A DNA stretch of 43,158 nt from Paenibacillus sp. Root444D2 (GTDB taxonomy: Bacteria > Bacillota > Bacilli > Paenibacillales > NBRC-103111), in contig NZ_LMEO01000023.1 in assembly GCF_001426375.1 (NCBI RefSeq), forward strand, positions 929-44,086. Reading direction: 5' to 3'. The notes beneath the pieces are model-generated. The model was not told where the DNA came from. It saw only the letters and a program-made list of their open reading frames with translations, and made no database searches. The translations under genes were made by a program, and so were the position numbers. Numbering within the stretch: the first letter of the stretch is position 1; every line of letters begins with the position of its first letter. This document shows, piece by piece, positions 1-8,070 of the stretch.

Positions 1-32
1 ACTTTATGAATGAATCATACCAATTCCATTCA

Positions 33-82
33 GCACCTGCTTTGGGAGCAGGGGGTCGCATGTTCAAATCGTGTCGTCCCGA
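33..82 (+). pseudogene. 3' half of tRNA-Pro(UGG), 5' half missing
   Basis: The anticodon arm (CCTGC/GCAGG stem, loop with anticodon TGG), variable region, T-arm and 3' acceptor strand CGTCCCG plus discriminator A match a Firmicute tRNA-Pro. The 32 bases before it contain no CGGGACG acceptor strand and no D-arm, so a functional tRNA cannot fold. Tyrosine integrases commonly use the tRNA 3' half as attachment site and leave such a displaced copy at the far end of the element. On that reading an integrated element or its remnant lies to the left of the window. The identity is clear; the att interpretation is inferred. Confidence 0.75.
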
Positions 83-89
83 TAGACAC

Positions 90-160
90 GCGGGCGTAGT
101 TTAATGGTAGAACTTCAGCCTTCCAAGCTGATCGCGCGGGTTCGATTCCCGCCGCCCGCT
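90..160 (+). tRNA. tRNA-Gly (anticodon UCC)
   Basis: Complete cloverleaf: acceptor strands GCGGGCG and CGCCCGC with discriminator T, D-arm with the AATGGTAGA loop, anticodon stem TCAGC/GCTGA with loop CTTCCAA (anticodon TCC), and T-arm with GGTTCGATTCC. CCA is not encoded. An intrinsic terminator follows 11 bases later, so this is the last gene of its transcript. Confidence 0.95.
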
Positions 161-171
161 TCACAGAATAA

Positions 172-195
172 GATCACCTTCGGGTGGTCTTTTTC
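172..195 (+). terminator. Intrinsic terminator after tRNA-Gly
   Basis: Stem GATCACC/GGTGGTC with a TTCG tetraloop, followed by a T tract. Confidence 0.85.
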
Positions 196-278
196 GTTTG
201 AACGGGAATTGGAAGAGAAGCCGTATGGGTTCGACCGTCCGTGAAGGCATCATCGAATATACCCAAGTATGACGCGCG

Positions 279-333
279 TCCAAATATACCACTAGCCGCT
301 TCCGTAGGAAGCATTTCAAATAAAGTATTTGGA
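279..333 (+). other. Nested hairpin between the two tRNA-Gly 3'-end copies
   Basis: Outer inverted repeat TCCAAATA (279-286) / TATTTGGA (326-333) encloses a perfect inner hairpin GCTTCC-GTA-GGAAGC (298-312). It ends two bases before the duplicated tRNA 3' end. The function is unknown; it could be the remnant of a small mobile element. Confidence 0.5.
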
Positions 334-335
334 GT

Positions 336-437
336 ATTCCCGCCGCCCGCTTTACATAAAAAGATCACCTACGGGTGGTCTTTTTATGTTTGATGGGAAA
401 AGAAGAGAACCCACTTAGTTTCAATCGTCCGTTAAAT
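336..437 (+). repeat. Partial duplication of the tRNA-Gly 3' end plus terminator
   Basis: The 16 bases ATTCCCGCCGCCCGCT at 336-351 repeat the tRNA-Gly 3' end at 145-160 exactly. The similarity continues through the terminator (172-195 versus 363-385) and more weakly through the following ~50 bases (AAGAGAA and CGTCCGT blocks), with a constant offset of about 191 bases. No 5' half of a second tRNA is visible. This is either a decayed tandem duplication or an attachment-site duplication. Confidence 0.75.
363..385 (+). terminator. Second copy of the tRNA-Gly terminator
   Basis: GATCACC/GGTGGTC stem with TACG loop and TTTTT; a duplicate of the terminator at 172-195. Confidence 0.75.
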
Positions 438-526
438 TATATAGGCTGCAAAAGGCGCAATACATAAATTACCACGCTCAGGCGGGGCTTTTTTTTATTT
501 TAATACTATGTGCAGAGGGCGGATTG

Positions 527-535
527 TGGTAAAAT
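527..535 (+). promoter_or_regulatory. Candidate extended -10 promoter for ppc
   Basis: TGGTAAAAT (TG at 527-528, TAAAAT at 530-535) lies 84 bases before the ppc start. The -35 region is weak, as is common with extended -10 promoters. A GC-rich imperfect hairpin followed by eight T at about 472-498 may insulate it from the tRNA region. Confidence 0.35.
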
Positions 536-618
536 ATTCTGAAATGAGTTTTTATAGCATCTAGCTTTTGTAGAGAGAAGCATTAATGCAACATAGTGAA
601 TAGATGAGGTGGAGAGTT

Positions 619-3405
619 ATGTTAGAGAATGATATTGTCCTACAGAAGCAAGCAACGAATAACCTGCTGCGCAGGGACGTACGCTTCTTGGGCCACATAC
701 TAGGTGAAGTTCTGGTTCATCAAGGCGGTAATGATCTGCTTGATGTTGTTGAGAGAATTCGAGAGATGAGTAAGTCTTTAAGAGCACACTATGTAATCGA
801 GATATATGATGAATTCAAGAAAACGATCTCCTCCTTGGATCCGGAGATTCGTCATCAAGTGATTCGCGCATTCGCTATTTACTTCCAACTTGTTAATATT
901 GCTGAGCAGAACCATCGGATCCGTCGTAAAAGAGATTACGAGCGTTCCTCTGGTGAATCCGTGCAGCCAGGTTCCATAGAGAGTATTGTGCAAGAGTTAA
1001 AGAATAATCATATTCCATATGCAGAGGTTCAAGAAATTCTTAAAGCTATCTCATTGGAACTAGTCATGACGGCACATCCAACCGAAGCCATGCGTAGAGC
1101 TGTGCTTGATATTAATCTGCGTATTTCGGAAGATATGATGAAACTCGATAATCCTATGCTGACTTATCGTGAGCGTGAGCAATTACGTGAGAAGCTGCTT
1201 GGAGAGGTTCTTAATCTTTGGCAAACGGACGAGCTTCGTGATCGGAAACCAACGGTTATTGATGAAGTTCGTAATGGTATGTATTTTTTTGACGAAACTT
1301 TGTTTGATGTACTTCCAGAGATCTATCATGAGCTTGAGCGCTGTTTAAATAAATATTACCCACAAGACTCATGGCATGTGCCTTCCTTCTTGAAATTCGG
1401 TTCATGGATTGGTGGAGACCGTGACGGTAACCCATCTGTTAGAGCAAATGTGACTTGGGAAACATTAGGTTTGCATCGTCAACTGGCTTTGCAGAAGTAT
1501 GAAGAAGTTCTCAAAAAAACCCTTGAGCATATGAGCTTCAGTAAAAGCATTGTGAATGTTAGCGACGATCTAACTGAATCTATTCAATGCGACCGTGAAG
1601 CTATGGGGAATATACAGGACGTTTGGCGTAATGAGAAAGAACCATATCGCATCAAAACGACTTATATGATTGAGAAGGTCCATAACACTGGCAATCCCAA
1701 TGTTCCTACAAACCAGAAGTACAACAGTCCGGAAGAGTTTATTAGTGATTTGAAGATCATCGAGGCTAGCTTGAGGATGCATTTTGCTGACTATGTAGCT
1801 GACAAATATATTAAAAAGCTTATTCGTCAGGTTGAGCTATTCGGCTTCCACTTGGCTGCTCTGGATATCAGACAGCATAGTAAAGAGCATGAGAATGCGA
1901 TGACTGAGGTTTTGGCGAAAATGGGTATCACCAGTGATTACAGCAAGCTGTCGGAAGAGGAGAAAATCAGCCTCTTAACGGATGTACTGAATGATCCAAG
2001 ACCGATTACATCTACGTATTTGGATTACTCCGAAAGTACTCAGGAGTGCATAGATGTATATCGGACTGTAGGCAAAGCACAGAAAGAATTCGGTCGCAAT
2101 TGTATTAACAGCTATCTCATCAGCATGACGCAAGGAGCGAGTGACCTCTTGGAGGTTGTTGTCTTTGCGAAAGAAGCTGGATTATATCGCAAAGAGAGCG
2201 ATGGCAGCGTGACGAGTACGCTTCAGTCTGTACCTCTTTTTGAGACGATTGATGACCTGCATGCGGCTCCTGGCATTATGAGCACGTTGTTAGCGATCCC
2301 TGCTTACAAAGCTAGCCTTGACCCTGTGACACAGCTCCATGAGATTATGCTGGGCTATTCAGACAGCAATAAAGACGGCGGTGTGATTACAGCAAACTGG
2401 GAGCTGCGCATGGCGCTTCAGGATATTACGGAAGCCGCTAAGCAATATGGCGTGAAGCTGAAGTTTTTCCATGGCCGTGGCGGAGCACTTGGTCGTGGTG
2501 GTATGCCGCTTAACCGCAGCATTCTGGCTCAGCCGGTTGAAACGCTCGGTGGCGGCATTAAGATTACGGAGCAAGGCGAAGTATTATCTTCCCGTTATTC
2601 TTTGCAAGGCATTGCTTACCGCAGCTTGGAGCAAGCGACTTTTGCTCTAATTACGGCATCTAAATTATCCCGTTCTCCGCAAAGAAATCCACTGGAAGAC
2701 AAGTGGGAGAACATTATGCGTGGTATTTCGGAACAAGCACAGAAGAAGTATCAGGATCTCATTTTCCGAGACGAAGACTTCTTAACGTTCTTCAAAGAAT
2801 CCACACCGCTTCCTGAGATTGGCGAGCTGAATATCGGTTCACGTCCATCGAAGCGTAAAAATAGTGATAAATTCGAAGATTTGCGCGCGATTCCTTGGGT
2901 ATTCTCTTGGACCCAAACGAGATATTTGCTTCCGGCTTGGTATGCGGCGGGTTCGGGTCTCCAAAGCTTTTATCAAGGGAATGCGGCGAACTTAGAAACT
3001 TTAAAAGAAATGTATGAGAATTGGTCATTCTTCCAGACGATGATTGATAATTTGCAAATGGCTCTTGCTAAGGCTGACCTTCAAATTGCTAAGGAATACG
3101 GCAACCTGGTCAAAGAGTCTGCAATTGCAGAGCGTATCTTCAATCTCATTAGGGAAGAATATGAACTGACTTCGTCCATCATTTTACAAATTACAGGTCA
3201 GCAAGAGATTTTGGATAATGTTCCTGTTATTCAGGAGTCCATCCGTCTGCGTAATCCCTATGTAGATCCGCTTAGCTATATGCAGGTAGAGCTATTAACT
3301 GAGCTTCGTGCACTGCGTGAGAACAACGAGGATGATGCTATCCTGCTTCGTGAAGTGCTGCTTACGATTAACGGAATAGCCGCTGGGCTGAGAAATACGG
3401 GCTGA
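619..3405 (+). CDS. ppc: Phosphoenolpyruvate carboxylase
   Basis: Carboxylates phosphoenolpyruvate with bicarbonate to oxaloacetate, the anaplerotic feed of the TCA cycle; cytoplasmic. The 928-residue protein has the family signatures in order: TAHPTEA with the catalytic His at residue 153, GGDRDGNP, GYSDSNKDGG, FHGRGGALGRGG and QGEVLSSRY, and ends with the conserved C-terminal RNTG. The ATG at 619 is chosen because GAGGTGGAG lies 5 bases upstream; the in-frame ATG at 604 has no ribosome binding site and overlaps that sequence. The gene is transcribed alone, with a possible terminator at 3443. Length and motifs look fully functional. Confidence 0.96.
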   Translation: MLENDIVLQKQATNNLLRRDVRFLGHILGEVLVHQGGNDLLDVVERIREMSKSLRAHYVIEIYDEFKKTISSLDPEIRHQVIRAFAIYFQLVNIAEQNHRIRRKRDYERSSGESVQPGSIESIVQELKNNHIPYAEVQEILKAISLELVMTAHPTEAMRRAVLDINLRISEDMMKLDNPMLTYREREQLREKLLGEVLNLWQTDELRDRKPTVIDEVRNGMYFFDETLFDVLPEIYHELERCLNKYYPQDSWHVPSFLKFGSWIGGDRDGNPSVRANVTWETLGLHRQLALQKYEEVLKKTLEHMSFSKSIVNVSDDLTESIQCDREAMGNIQDVWRNEKEPYRIKTTYMIEKVHNTGNPNVPTNQKYNSPEEFISDLKIIEASLRMHFADYVADKYIKKLIRQVELFGFHLAALDIRQHSKEHENAMTEVLAKMGITSDYSKLSEEEKISLLTDVLNDPRPITSTYLDYSESTQECIDVYRTVGKAQKEFGRNCINSYLISMTQGASDLLEVVVFAKEAGLYRKESDGSVTSTLQSVPLFETIDDLHAAPGIMSTLLAIPAYKASLDPVTQLHEIMLGYSDSNKDGGVITANWELRMALQDITEAAKQYGVKLKFFHGRGGALGRGGMPLNRSILAQPVETLGGGIKITEQGEVLSSRYSLQGIAYRSLEQATFALITASKLSRSPQRNPLEDKWENIMRGISEQAQKKYQDLIFRDEDFLTFFKESTPLPEIGELNIGSRPSKRKNSDKFEDLRAIPWVFSWTQTRYLLPAWYAAGSGLQSFYQGNAANLETLKEMYENWSFFQTMIDNLQMALAKADLQIAKEYGNLVKESAIAERIFNLIREEYELTSSIILQITGQQEILDNVPVIQESIRLRNPYVDPLSYMQVELLTELRALRENNEDDAILLREVLLTINGIAAGLRNTG

Positions 3406-3442
3406 TAAAAACTTAGAGCGTAGAAATAAGATACAGGATTAT

Positions 3443-3483
3443 AAAGTCGGGGGCCACGTGTAACGTAGGCAGCTCGACTTTTC
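3443..3483 (+). terminator. Possible intrinsic terminator after ppc
   Basis: Outer stem AAAGTCG/CGACTTT with an inner GCC/GGC pair and a small internal loop, ending in a short T run. Confidence 0.45.
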
Positions 3484-3527
3484 CTGTCCTTATACGAAAT
3501 GCCCATAGACGGGAGTTGTGCTTCAAC

Positions 3528-4397
3528 ATGGGGCGATGGTTTGCAATGGTTCTTGTCATTATCGGGGCGTCAAGCTACGGCTTGCTTTCCTCTTTTATTA
3601 AGATGGCCTATGATCAAGGATTTACAGAAGGACAAATTACACCGGCACAAATGACGATGGGAACCTTGTTTGTATGGATGTTGATTCTTTTTCACAAAAA
3701 ATCATGGGTCAATCCCTTTAAAGGCCCTTGGATTAAGCTTGGTTTGATAGGTATTTTTGGTTTGGCTTTAACGACGGTCTTTTTCAATATTGCTTTAAAA
3801 GAGTTGAATGCTTCTTTATCGATTATTCTTCTGTTTCAGTTTACATGGATGACCATTGCGATGGATTGTATCGTGAAACGAAGGCTTCCAAAAAAGGCAG
3901 AAAGCATAGCGATTGTCTTAATATTGGTGGGTACATTACTTGCCGTAAATGTGTTTGAGACGAACTGGGAACAATTTAGTTTACTGGGGATTTTGTATGG
4001 ATTGTTGTCGGCTTTGACGTACAGCATTTTCCTCTTTTTCACAGGACAAGTGGTTAGTACGCTGCCCCCTCTTATGAATTCGGCTATTATGCTTACCGCG
4101 GCGATGCCTGTGATGTATATTCTATATCCTCCGACGGTCTTTATACATGAGAATGGAAGTACGCTGCTGCTATGGGGACTTTTGTTGGGTTTCTTGGGGC
4201 AGGTCGTGCCTACGGTGTCGTTTAATATCGGAATTCCGCGAATCGGTAGTACGCTTGCTGCTATGCTTGGATCGGTGGAGCTGCCAGTAGCCGTTATTGC
4301 TGCTTATCTACTTATAGGAGAGCCGGTAAATGGGTTACAATGGTTAGGGATGGGACTGATCATAGGAGGCATAATTATTTCTGAAAACAAATCATAA
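3528..4397 (+). CDS. EamA/DMT-family membrane transporter
   Basis: A 289-residue, very hydrophobic protein with about ten predicted membrane segments in two five-helix halves, the architecture of the drug/metabolite transporter (EamA) superfamily. The C-terminal half contains the family-typical sequence AAMLGSVELPVAVIAAYLLIGE. Many members export amino acids or metabolites, but the substrate cannot be told from sequence. I take the ATG at 3528; GGGAG lies 12 bases upstream, which is long, and the in-frame TTG at 3516 is the alternative. The end of the gene contains the -35 element of the sigW promoter, so sigW expression starts inside this gene. Confidence 0.8.
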   Translation: MGRWFAMVLVIIGASSYGLLSSFIKMAYDQGFTEGQITPAQMTMGTLFVWMLILFHKKSWVNPFKGPWIKLGLIGIFGLALTTVFFNIALKELNASLSIILLFQFTWMTIAMDCIVKRRLPKKAESIAIVLILVGTLLAVNVFETNWEQFSLLGILYGLLSALTYSIFLFFTGQVVSTLPPLMNSAIMLTAAMPVMYILYPPTVFIHENGSTLLLWGLLLGFLGQVVPTVSFNIGIPRIGSTLAAMLGSVELPVAVIAAYLLIGEPVNGLQWLGMGLIIGGIIISENKS

Positions 4398-4409
4398 TTT
4401 CTGCGTATG
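4382..4409 (+). promoter_or_regulatory. ECF sigma-W-type promoter of sigW
   Basis: TGAAAA, 16-base spacer, CGTATG. This is close to the known sigma-W consensus (TGAAAC-N16-CGTA) and lies in front of sigW, as expected for autoregulation. The -35 is inside the end of the EamA gene. The same -10, CGTATG, is used by the promoter before rsiW. Confidence 0.65.
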
Positions 4410-4416
4410 TATAGCA

Positions 4417-4482
4417 GAGAGACTTTAATCTACGTTTAAAGATCCCACAGCGGAGAGACTTTAATCTACGATTAAAGATCCC
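4417..4482 (+). repeat. Two tandem palindromic repeats in the sigW leader
   Basis: Two 30-base copies (4417-4446 and 4453-4482) differ at one base and are separated by 6 bases. Each can fold into a hairpin: CTTTAAT-CTACG-ATTAAAG in copy 2, and the same with one mismatch in copy 1. They sit just after the predicted sigma-W promoter and 48 bases before the sigW start, so they should be in the 5' untranslated RNA. Confidence 0.8.
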
Positions 4483-4529
4483 TATATTATATTAGGATTT
4501 GAATTGTCGAGAAGCCGGAGGAAATCGAA

Positions 4530-5126
4530 TTGAACTTTGTAGAAGCACGTCTGGCTAAGCTGGCCAGGAATGGGGATCGGAATGCTTTTGCAGAGCTTGT
4601 GGAGCTCTATAAGGACAAGATCTTTCATTTGGCTTACCGTATGCTGAATAATAAACAAGAAGCCGAGGATGCTGTGCAGGAGACGTTCTTGCGGGTGTAT
4701 ACCAATCTGCACCGATACGATGAGAATCAGAAGTTTTCGACTTGGATTTTCCGAATAGGGACGAATCTGTGTATTGATAAGCTGCGGCGAAGAAAGAATA
4801 CTTACTCGCTTGATGCGGAGATGCCGGACGGAGAGGGCAATGATTATTATGCCATGCTCCCGAGTCATGAGGACACACCTGAGAAGCAAGTGATTGTGTC
4901 CGAAACCCAGGAACAAATACGCAAGGCCATTGAAACCTTACCTGAAAAGTATAAATCCGTTGTGATTCTGAGATATCTGCACGATATGTCTTTACAGGAG
5001 ATAAGCGACGTTCTTGAAATGCCAGTTACAACGATCAAAACGCGTGTACATCGAGGGCGGGAATACTTGCGTAAAAGGTTAGAGCAGGAGGATCAAGTTG
5101 GTAGCACAAATCCTGTTCATATGTGA
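4530..5126 (+). CDS. sigW: ECF RNA polymerase sigma factor SigW
   Basis: A 198-residue sigma-70 family ECF factor. Region 2 (about residues 20-90) contains the core-binding and -10 recognition sequence (DAVQETFLRVY, KFSTWIFRIGTNLCIDKLRRRK); region 4 (about 125-185) contains the helix-turn-helix (LQEISDVLEMPVTTIKTRVHRGREYL). It closely resembles Bacillus SigW, which directs genes for envelope stress and antimicrobial resistance. The start is TTG at 4530 with GGAGGA 7 bases upstream; no ATG fits. The next gene is its anti-sigma factor, and cdaA-cdaR-glmM-glmS follow in the Bacillus order. Its stop codon is part of the -35 element of the rsiW promoter. Confidence 0.93.
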   Translation: MNFVEARLAKLARNGDRNAFAELVELYKDKIFHLAYRMLNNKQEAEDAVQETFLRVYTNLHRYDENQKFSTWIFRIGTNLCIDKLRRRKNTYSLDAEMPDGEGNDYYAMLPSHEDTPEKQVIVSETQEQIRKAIETLPEKYKSVVILRYLHDMSLQEISDVLEMPVTTIKTRVHRGREYLRKRLEQEDQVGSTNPVHM

Positions 5127-5151
5127 AACATATTTGAAATTCAAACGTATG
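5124..5151 (+). promoter_or_regulatory. ECF sigma-W-type promoter of rsiW
   Basis: TGAAAC, 16-base spacer, CGTATG: a full match to the sigma-W consensus. The TGA of the -35 is the sigW stop codon. It would let SigW raise its anti-sigma factor independently of read-through from the sigW promoter. Confidence 0.7.
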
Positions 5152-5195
5152 GTATACCACAACATGCAAAAGTCTAAGAAAGGGGTGGCTGAATC

Positions 5196-5801
5196 ATGAA
5201 TTGTAAAGAAGCCCTCCCGCTCATACATGAATATCTCGACGGTGATTTGCAGGGATCCGATTCTCAGCGATTGAAGGAGCATTTGATATCTTGCCAAGCA
5301 TGTCATGCTCTTTTCAAACAATTGGAGAAAACGGACGCGATGGTTAGAATGCTGCCTCCCGTTAGAGTATCTGATACGTTAACTGCACAAATCATGAGCG
5401 GACTGCCTCCAGTGAAGAAACGCAATGGCTGGATGGACTTCATTCGCAAGCATCCTGCTGTATCGGTAGCTGTTGTTTTCGCTACTGTCATGTTCGGAAG
5501 CTTCATGTCCATGTGGAATGATGATACGAGTTTGATGGTGAAGGGAAGTAACCTTCAAGACGTTGTTATTGAGGGAGATACAGTTACCGTACCGCAAGGG
5601 CATACTGTGAATGGTGATCTTGTTGTTCAGCGGGGTAAACTGAAGGTTGAAGGCGATGTAACAGGAAACTTAATCGTTATTGATGGTTCTCTAAATTTAG
5701 CGTCAACCGCGCATATCTCTGGGCACGTCACGCAAGTCGATGAAGCATTGGGCTGGGTCTGGTATAAATTAGGCGAGTTCGTCGGAATGCTCTCGCATTA
5801 G
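5196..5801 (+). CDS. rsiW: Anti-sigma-W factor RsiW
   Basis: A 201-residue single-pass membrane anti-sigma factor. The N-terminal zinc-binding anti-sigma domain has the His29-x3-Cys33-x2-Cys36 motif; one membrane helix lies at about residues 88-107. The extracytoplasmic part (about 125-180) has short beta-rich repeats (VNGDLVV, VEGDVTGNLIV, AHISGHV) like those of bactofilins, the same layout as Bacillus RsiW. In Bacillus, RsiW holds SigW inactive until PrsW and RasP cleave it. AGAAAGG precedes the ATG. The gene has its own sigma-W-type promoter and ends in a strong terminator, so it is separated from cdaA. Confidence 0.92.
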   Translation: MNCKEALPLIHEYLDGDLQGSDSQRLKEHLISCQACHALFKQLEKTDAMVRMLPPVRVSDTLTAQIMSGLPPVKKRNGWMDFIRKHPAVSVAVVFATVMFGSFMSMWNDDTSLMVKGSNLQDVVIEGDTVTVPQGHTVNGDLVVQRGKLKVEGDVTGNLIVIDGSLNLASTAHISGHVTQVDEALGWVWYKLGEFVGMLSH

Positions 5802-5807
5802 CTTGAA

Positions 5808-5850
5808 ACGTCTTCCAAATGGCTTTTTGCCAGAGGAGGGCGTTTTTTTC
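5808..5850 (+). terminator. Intrinsic terminator after rsiW
   Basis: Two-part stem: ACGTCTTCC/GGAGGGCGT outside, TGGC-TTTTT-GCCA inside, then seven or more T. Confidence 0.9.
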
Positions 5851-5893
5851 ATTACATAATAATAAAATGAACCAAACTCGTTTTAATAACGTC

Positions 5894-5922
5894 TTGTGAA
5901 GAGAGAAAAATAGAAGTATAAC
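5894..5922 (+). promoter_or_regulatory. Candidate sigma-A promoter of the cdaA operon
   Basis: TTGTGA, 17-base spacer, TATAAC, about 66 bases before the cdaA start and after the rsiW terminator. Confidence 0.45.
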
Positions 5923-5987
5923 TGGGTTTATGTTATGATTCTATTATAGAGAGATCACTGTGTTCAGTCGCTGGGGGAGAATAATAA

Positions 5988-6803
5988 ATGGACTTACTCA
6001 CGAGCATCTCGGCTAAGGATATCGTTGATATTCTGATCGTTAGCTATGTGATTTATAAACTGATCCTGTTGGTGCGTGGAACAAGGGCCATTCAACTTAT
6101 GAAGGGTATACTTGTTGTCGTCATTACATGGGTATTTAGTATTTGGTTTCAGCTCAGTACGCTGCAATGGATGATGAACCAGACCTTTACGTTCGGGGTT
6201 CTCGGGGTTATTATTATTTTTCAACCGGAGCTAAGGCGGGCATTGGAGCAGTTGGGCCGGGGGAAGCTATTCAGCCGATCTTCTACAGAAGAGGATCAAG
6301 ATGTAAATAAGCGGATCAGTGAAGTGATACGTGCTGCGAATTATTTGGCCAAAAGAAAGATAGGGGCCCTGATTGTGTTCGAGAAAGAAACCGGTCTAAC
6401 TGATTATGTCGAGTCCGGTATTGCGATAGAGAGTAAGATCAGCGCGGAGCTGTTGATTAATATTTTCATACCGAATACGCCGCTTCATGATGGCGCTGTG
6501 ATTATTCGTCAAGGCCAATTAATGGCTGCTGGTTGTTATTTGCCCTTGTCTGAGAATCCTTTTATCAGTAAAGAACTTGGTACACGGCATCGTGCGGCCA
6601 TTGGGATGAGTGAGGTTTCAGATGGAATGTGTATTATCGTTTCGGAAGAGACCGGACAAATCTCGCTCACAATGAATGGTCATATCGTACGGGACATCAA
6701 AGAAGAATCTTTGATTGCCAAATTGTTCGAAGAACTGAAGCCGAAGGCAAAAACAAAAGAGAAGAACCCTTTCTTGAAATGGAGGGGGCGTTCGAATGGA
6801 TAA
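5988..6803 (+). CDS. cdaA: Diadenylate cyclase CdaA
   Basis: Makes the essential second messenger cyclic di-AMP from two ATP. The 271-residue protein has three N-terminal membrane helices (about residues 10-95) followed by the cytoplasmic DisA_N cyclase domain. The catalytic signatures are intact: DGA at residues 168-170 and Arg-His-Arg at 200-202 (GTRHRAA). A GGGGGAGA ribosome binding site precedes the ATG. Its last 8 bases overlap cdaR, and glmM follows; this cdaA-cdaR-glmM cluster is conserved in Firmicutes, where CdaR and GlmM bind CdaA and control it, linking c-di-AMP to cell-wall precursor supply. Confidence 0.95.
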   Translation: MDLLTSISAKDIVDILIVSYVIYKLILLVRGTRAIQLMKGILVVVITWVFSIWFQLSTLQWMMNQTFTFGVLGVIIIFQPELRRALEQLGRGKLFSRSSTEEDQDVNKRISEVIRAANYLAKRKIGALIVFEKETGLTDYVESGIAIESKISAELLINIFIPNTPLHDGAVIIRQGQLMAAGCYLPLSENPFISKELGTRHRAAIGMSEVSDGMCIIVSEETGQISLTMNGHIVRDIKEESLIAKLFEELKPKAKTKEKNPFLKWRGRSNG

Positions 6804-8040
6804 ATGGTTACGCAATACGAATGTGGTGCGGATTGTTGCGCTTGTTATAGGTGTTTTGCTATGGGTTGTTGTTCATATGGAGGAAACCAATCTATCCGGG
6901 AATTCGCCTCTCCGCGAGCGGGAGGAAACCATAAATAATGTAGCCATTACGACAAAATATGATGAAACTCATTATCACATTTCGTCCATGGCTCCTGCTA
7001 ACGTACAGGTTATTGTGAAAGGGAAGGAATCATCGGTTAAGAAAGTGACGACCAGTAATTCCTACCAAATTGAGCTCGACTTGACACAAGTGGGCAAGGG
7101 AGATCATCAAGTTACGCTTAAACCGGTTGGTTTTCCTTCCGATGTGGAAGTTCAAATTGTTCCTAGAACGGTACATGTGATTATCGAAGAGCTGCAAATG
7201 AAAGAAGTGCCAGTCGTCATTAATGTCAAAGGAACTCCAGCAGCCGGTCTCAAAGCCGGACAGCCGATTGTGAAGCCAGCTAAGGTGTATATTACAGCGC
7301 AGACCAGCAAGCTAGAGCAGATCGAGAATGTTCGCGGCGAGGTTTCCGTTGATAAGGCCCAGGCAGCTGTTACGAAGCAAGTGAGACTGCAGGCTTTTGA
7401 TAAAGATGGCAAAGAAGTAGCACTGAATATTAATCCTTCTGTGGTCGATGTCGAAGTGCCAATCACAAGCCCGTTCCAAACCATACCGCTGCAAATGAAA
7501 ATTAGTGGAGAACCGCCGAAAGGTTTCGCGATAGCGATGGTTACTCAAAATCCGGACAAGGTAACCGTCTACGGTACTCAAGATGTGGTAGATCGCCTAG
7601 AGTTTTATCAAGGGCCGCAGCTGAGTGTTCAGGATCTGAAGGAAACAAAGGAGTTTGCACTGGACATACCCTTGAGGAATAAAGTAACTCAACTGGATCC
7701 TGCCAAAGTTACGGTCCGCGTGGAAATTGTTCCTTCTATTACGAAGGCATTGGAAAATGTACCGATCACGATTATTGGTCAAAACGAAAGCTATGATACG
7801 AAAGTAACACTGCCGGAGACGGCTAAGCTAAACATTACGGTAGAGGGCGCTCCTGCACTTATTGATCAAATGAAAGTGCAGGATGTACAGGCGATCCTGG
7901 ATGTTAGTAATTTGCCGCCAGGTAAGCATGAGTTGAAGCTGACCTTAAATTTGCCGACCTATGTGAAGCTCGGTTTGCCGCAAGAAGTAAAGGCGACTGT
8001 AGAAATCAGCGAGAAAGCATCTAAAGTAACAAATCCATAA
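6796..8040 (+). CDS. cdaR: CdaA regulatory protein CdaR (YbbR domains)
   Basis: A 414-residue protein with one N-terminal membrane anchor (about residues 11-27, VVRIVALVIGVLLWVVV) and an extracytoplasmic part made of repeated YbbR domains of about 80 residues each. Repeated segments such as PVVINVKGTPAAG, PLQMKISGEPPKG and PITIIGQNESYDTKV mark successive domains. The start overlaps the end of cdaA by 8 bases, which suggests translational coupling. Known CdaR proteins bind CdaA across the membrane and modulate its activity. glmM starts 30 bases downstream. Confidence 0.92.
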   Translation: MDKWLRNTNVVRIVALVIGVLLWVVVHMEETNLSGNSPLREREETINNVAITTKYDETHYHISSMAPANVQVIVKGKESSVKKVTTSNSYQIELDLTQVGKGDHQVTLKPVGFPSDVEVQIVPRTVHVIIEELQMKEVPVVINVKGTPAAGLKAGQPIVKPAKVYITAQTSKLEQIENVRGEVSVDKAQAAVTKQVRLQAFDKDGKEVALNINPSVVDVEVPITSPFQTIPLQMKISGEPPKGFAIAMVTQNPDKVTVYGTQDVVDRLEFYQGPQLSVQDLKETKEFALDIPLRNKVTQLDPAKVTVRVEIVPSITKALENVPITIIGQNESYDTKVTLPETAKLNITVEGAPALIDQMKVQDVQAILDVSNLPPGKHELKLTLNLPTYVKLGLPQEVKATVEISEKASKVTNP

Positions 8041-8070
8041 TGGGTTGTAGAAAAAGAGGAGAATATAAAC

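Noticed and set aside
4417..4482. Tandem repeats as a minimal CRISPR array
   Set aside because: Only two units with a 6-base spacer, themselves palindromic, and no cas genes.
4482..4916. 144-codon minus-strand frame opposite sigW
   Set aside because: It is antisense to an unmistakable ECF sigma factor and has no motifs.
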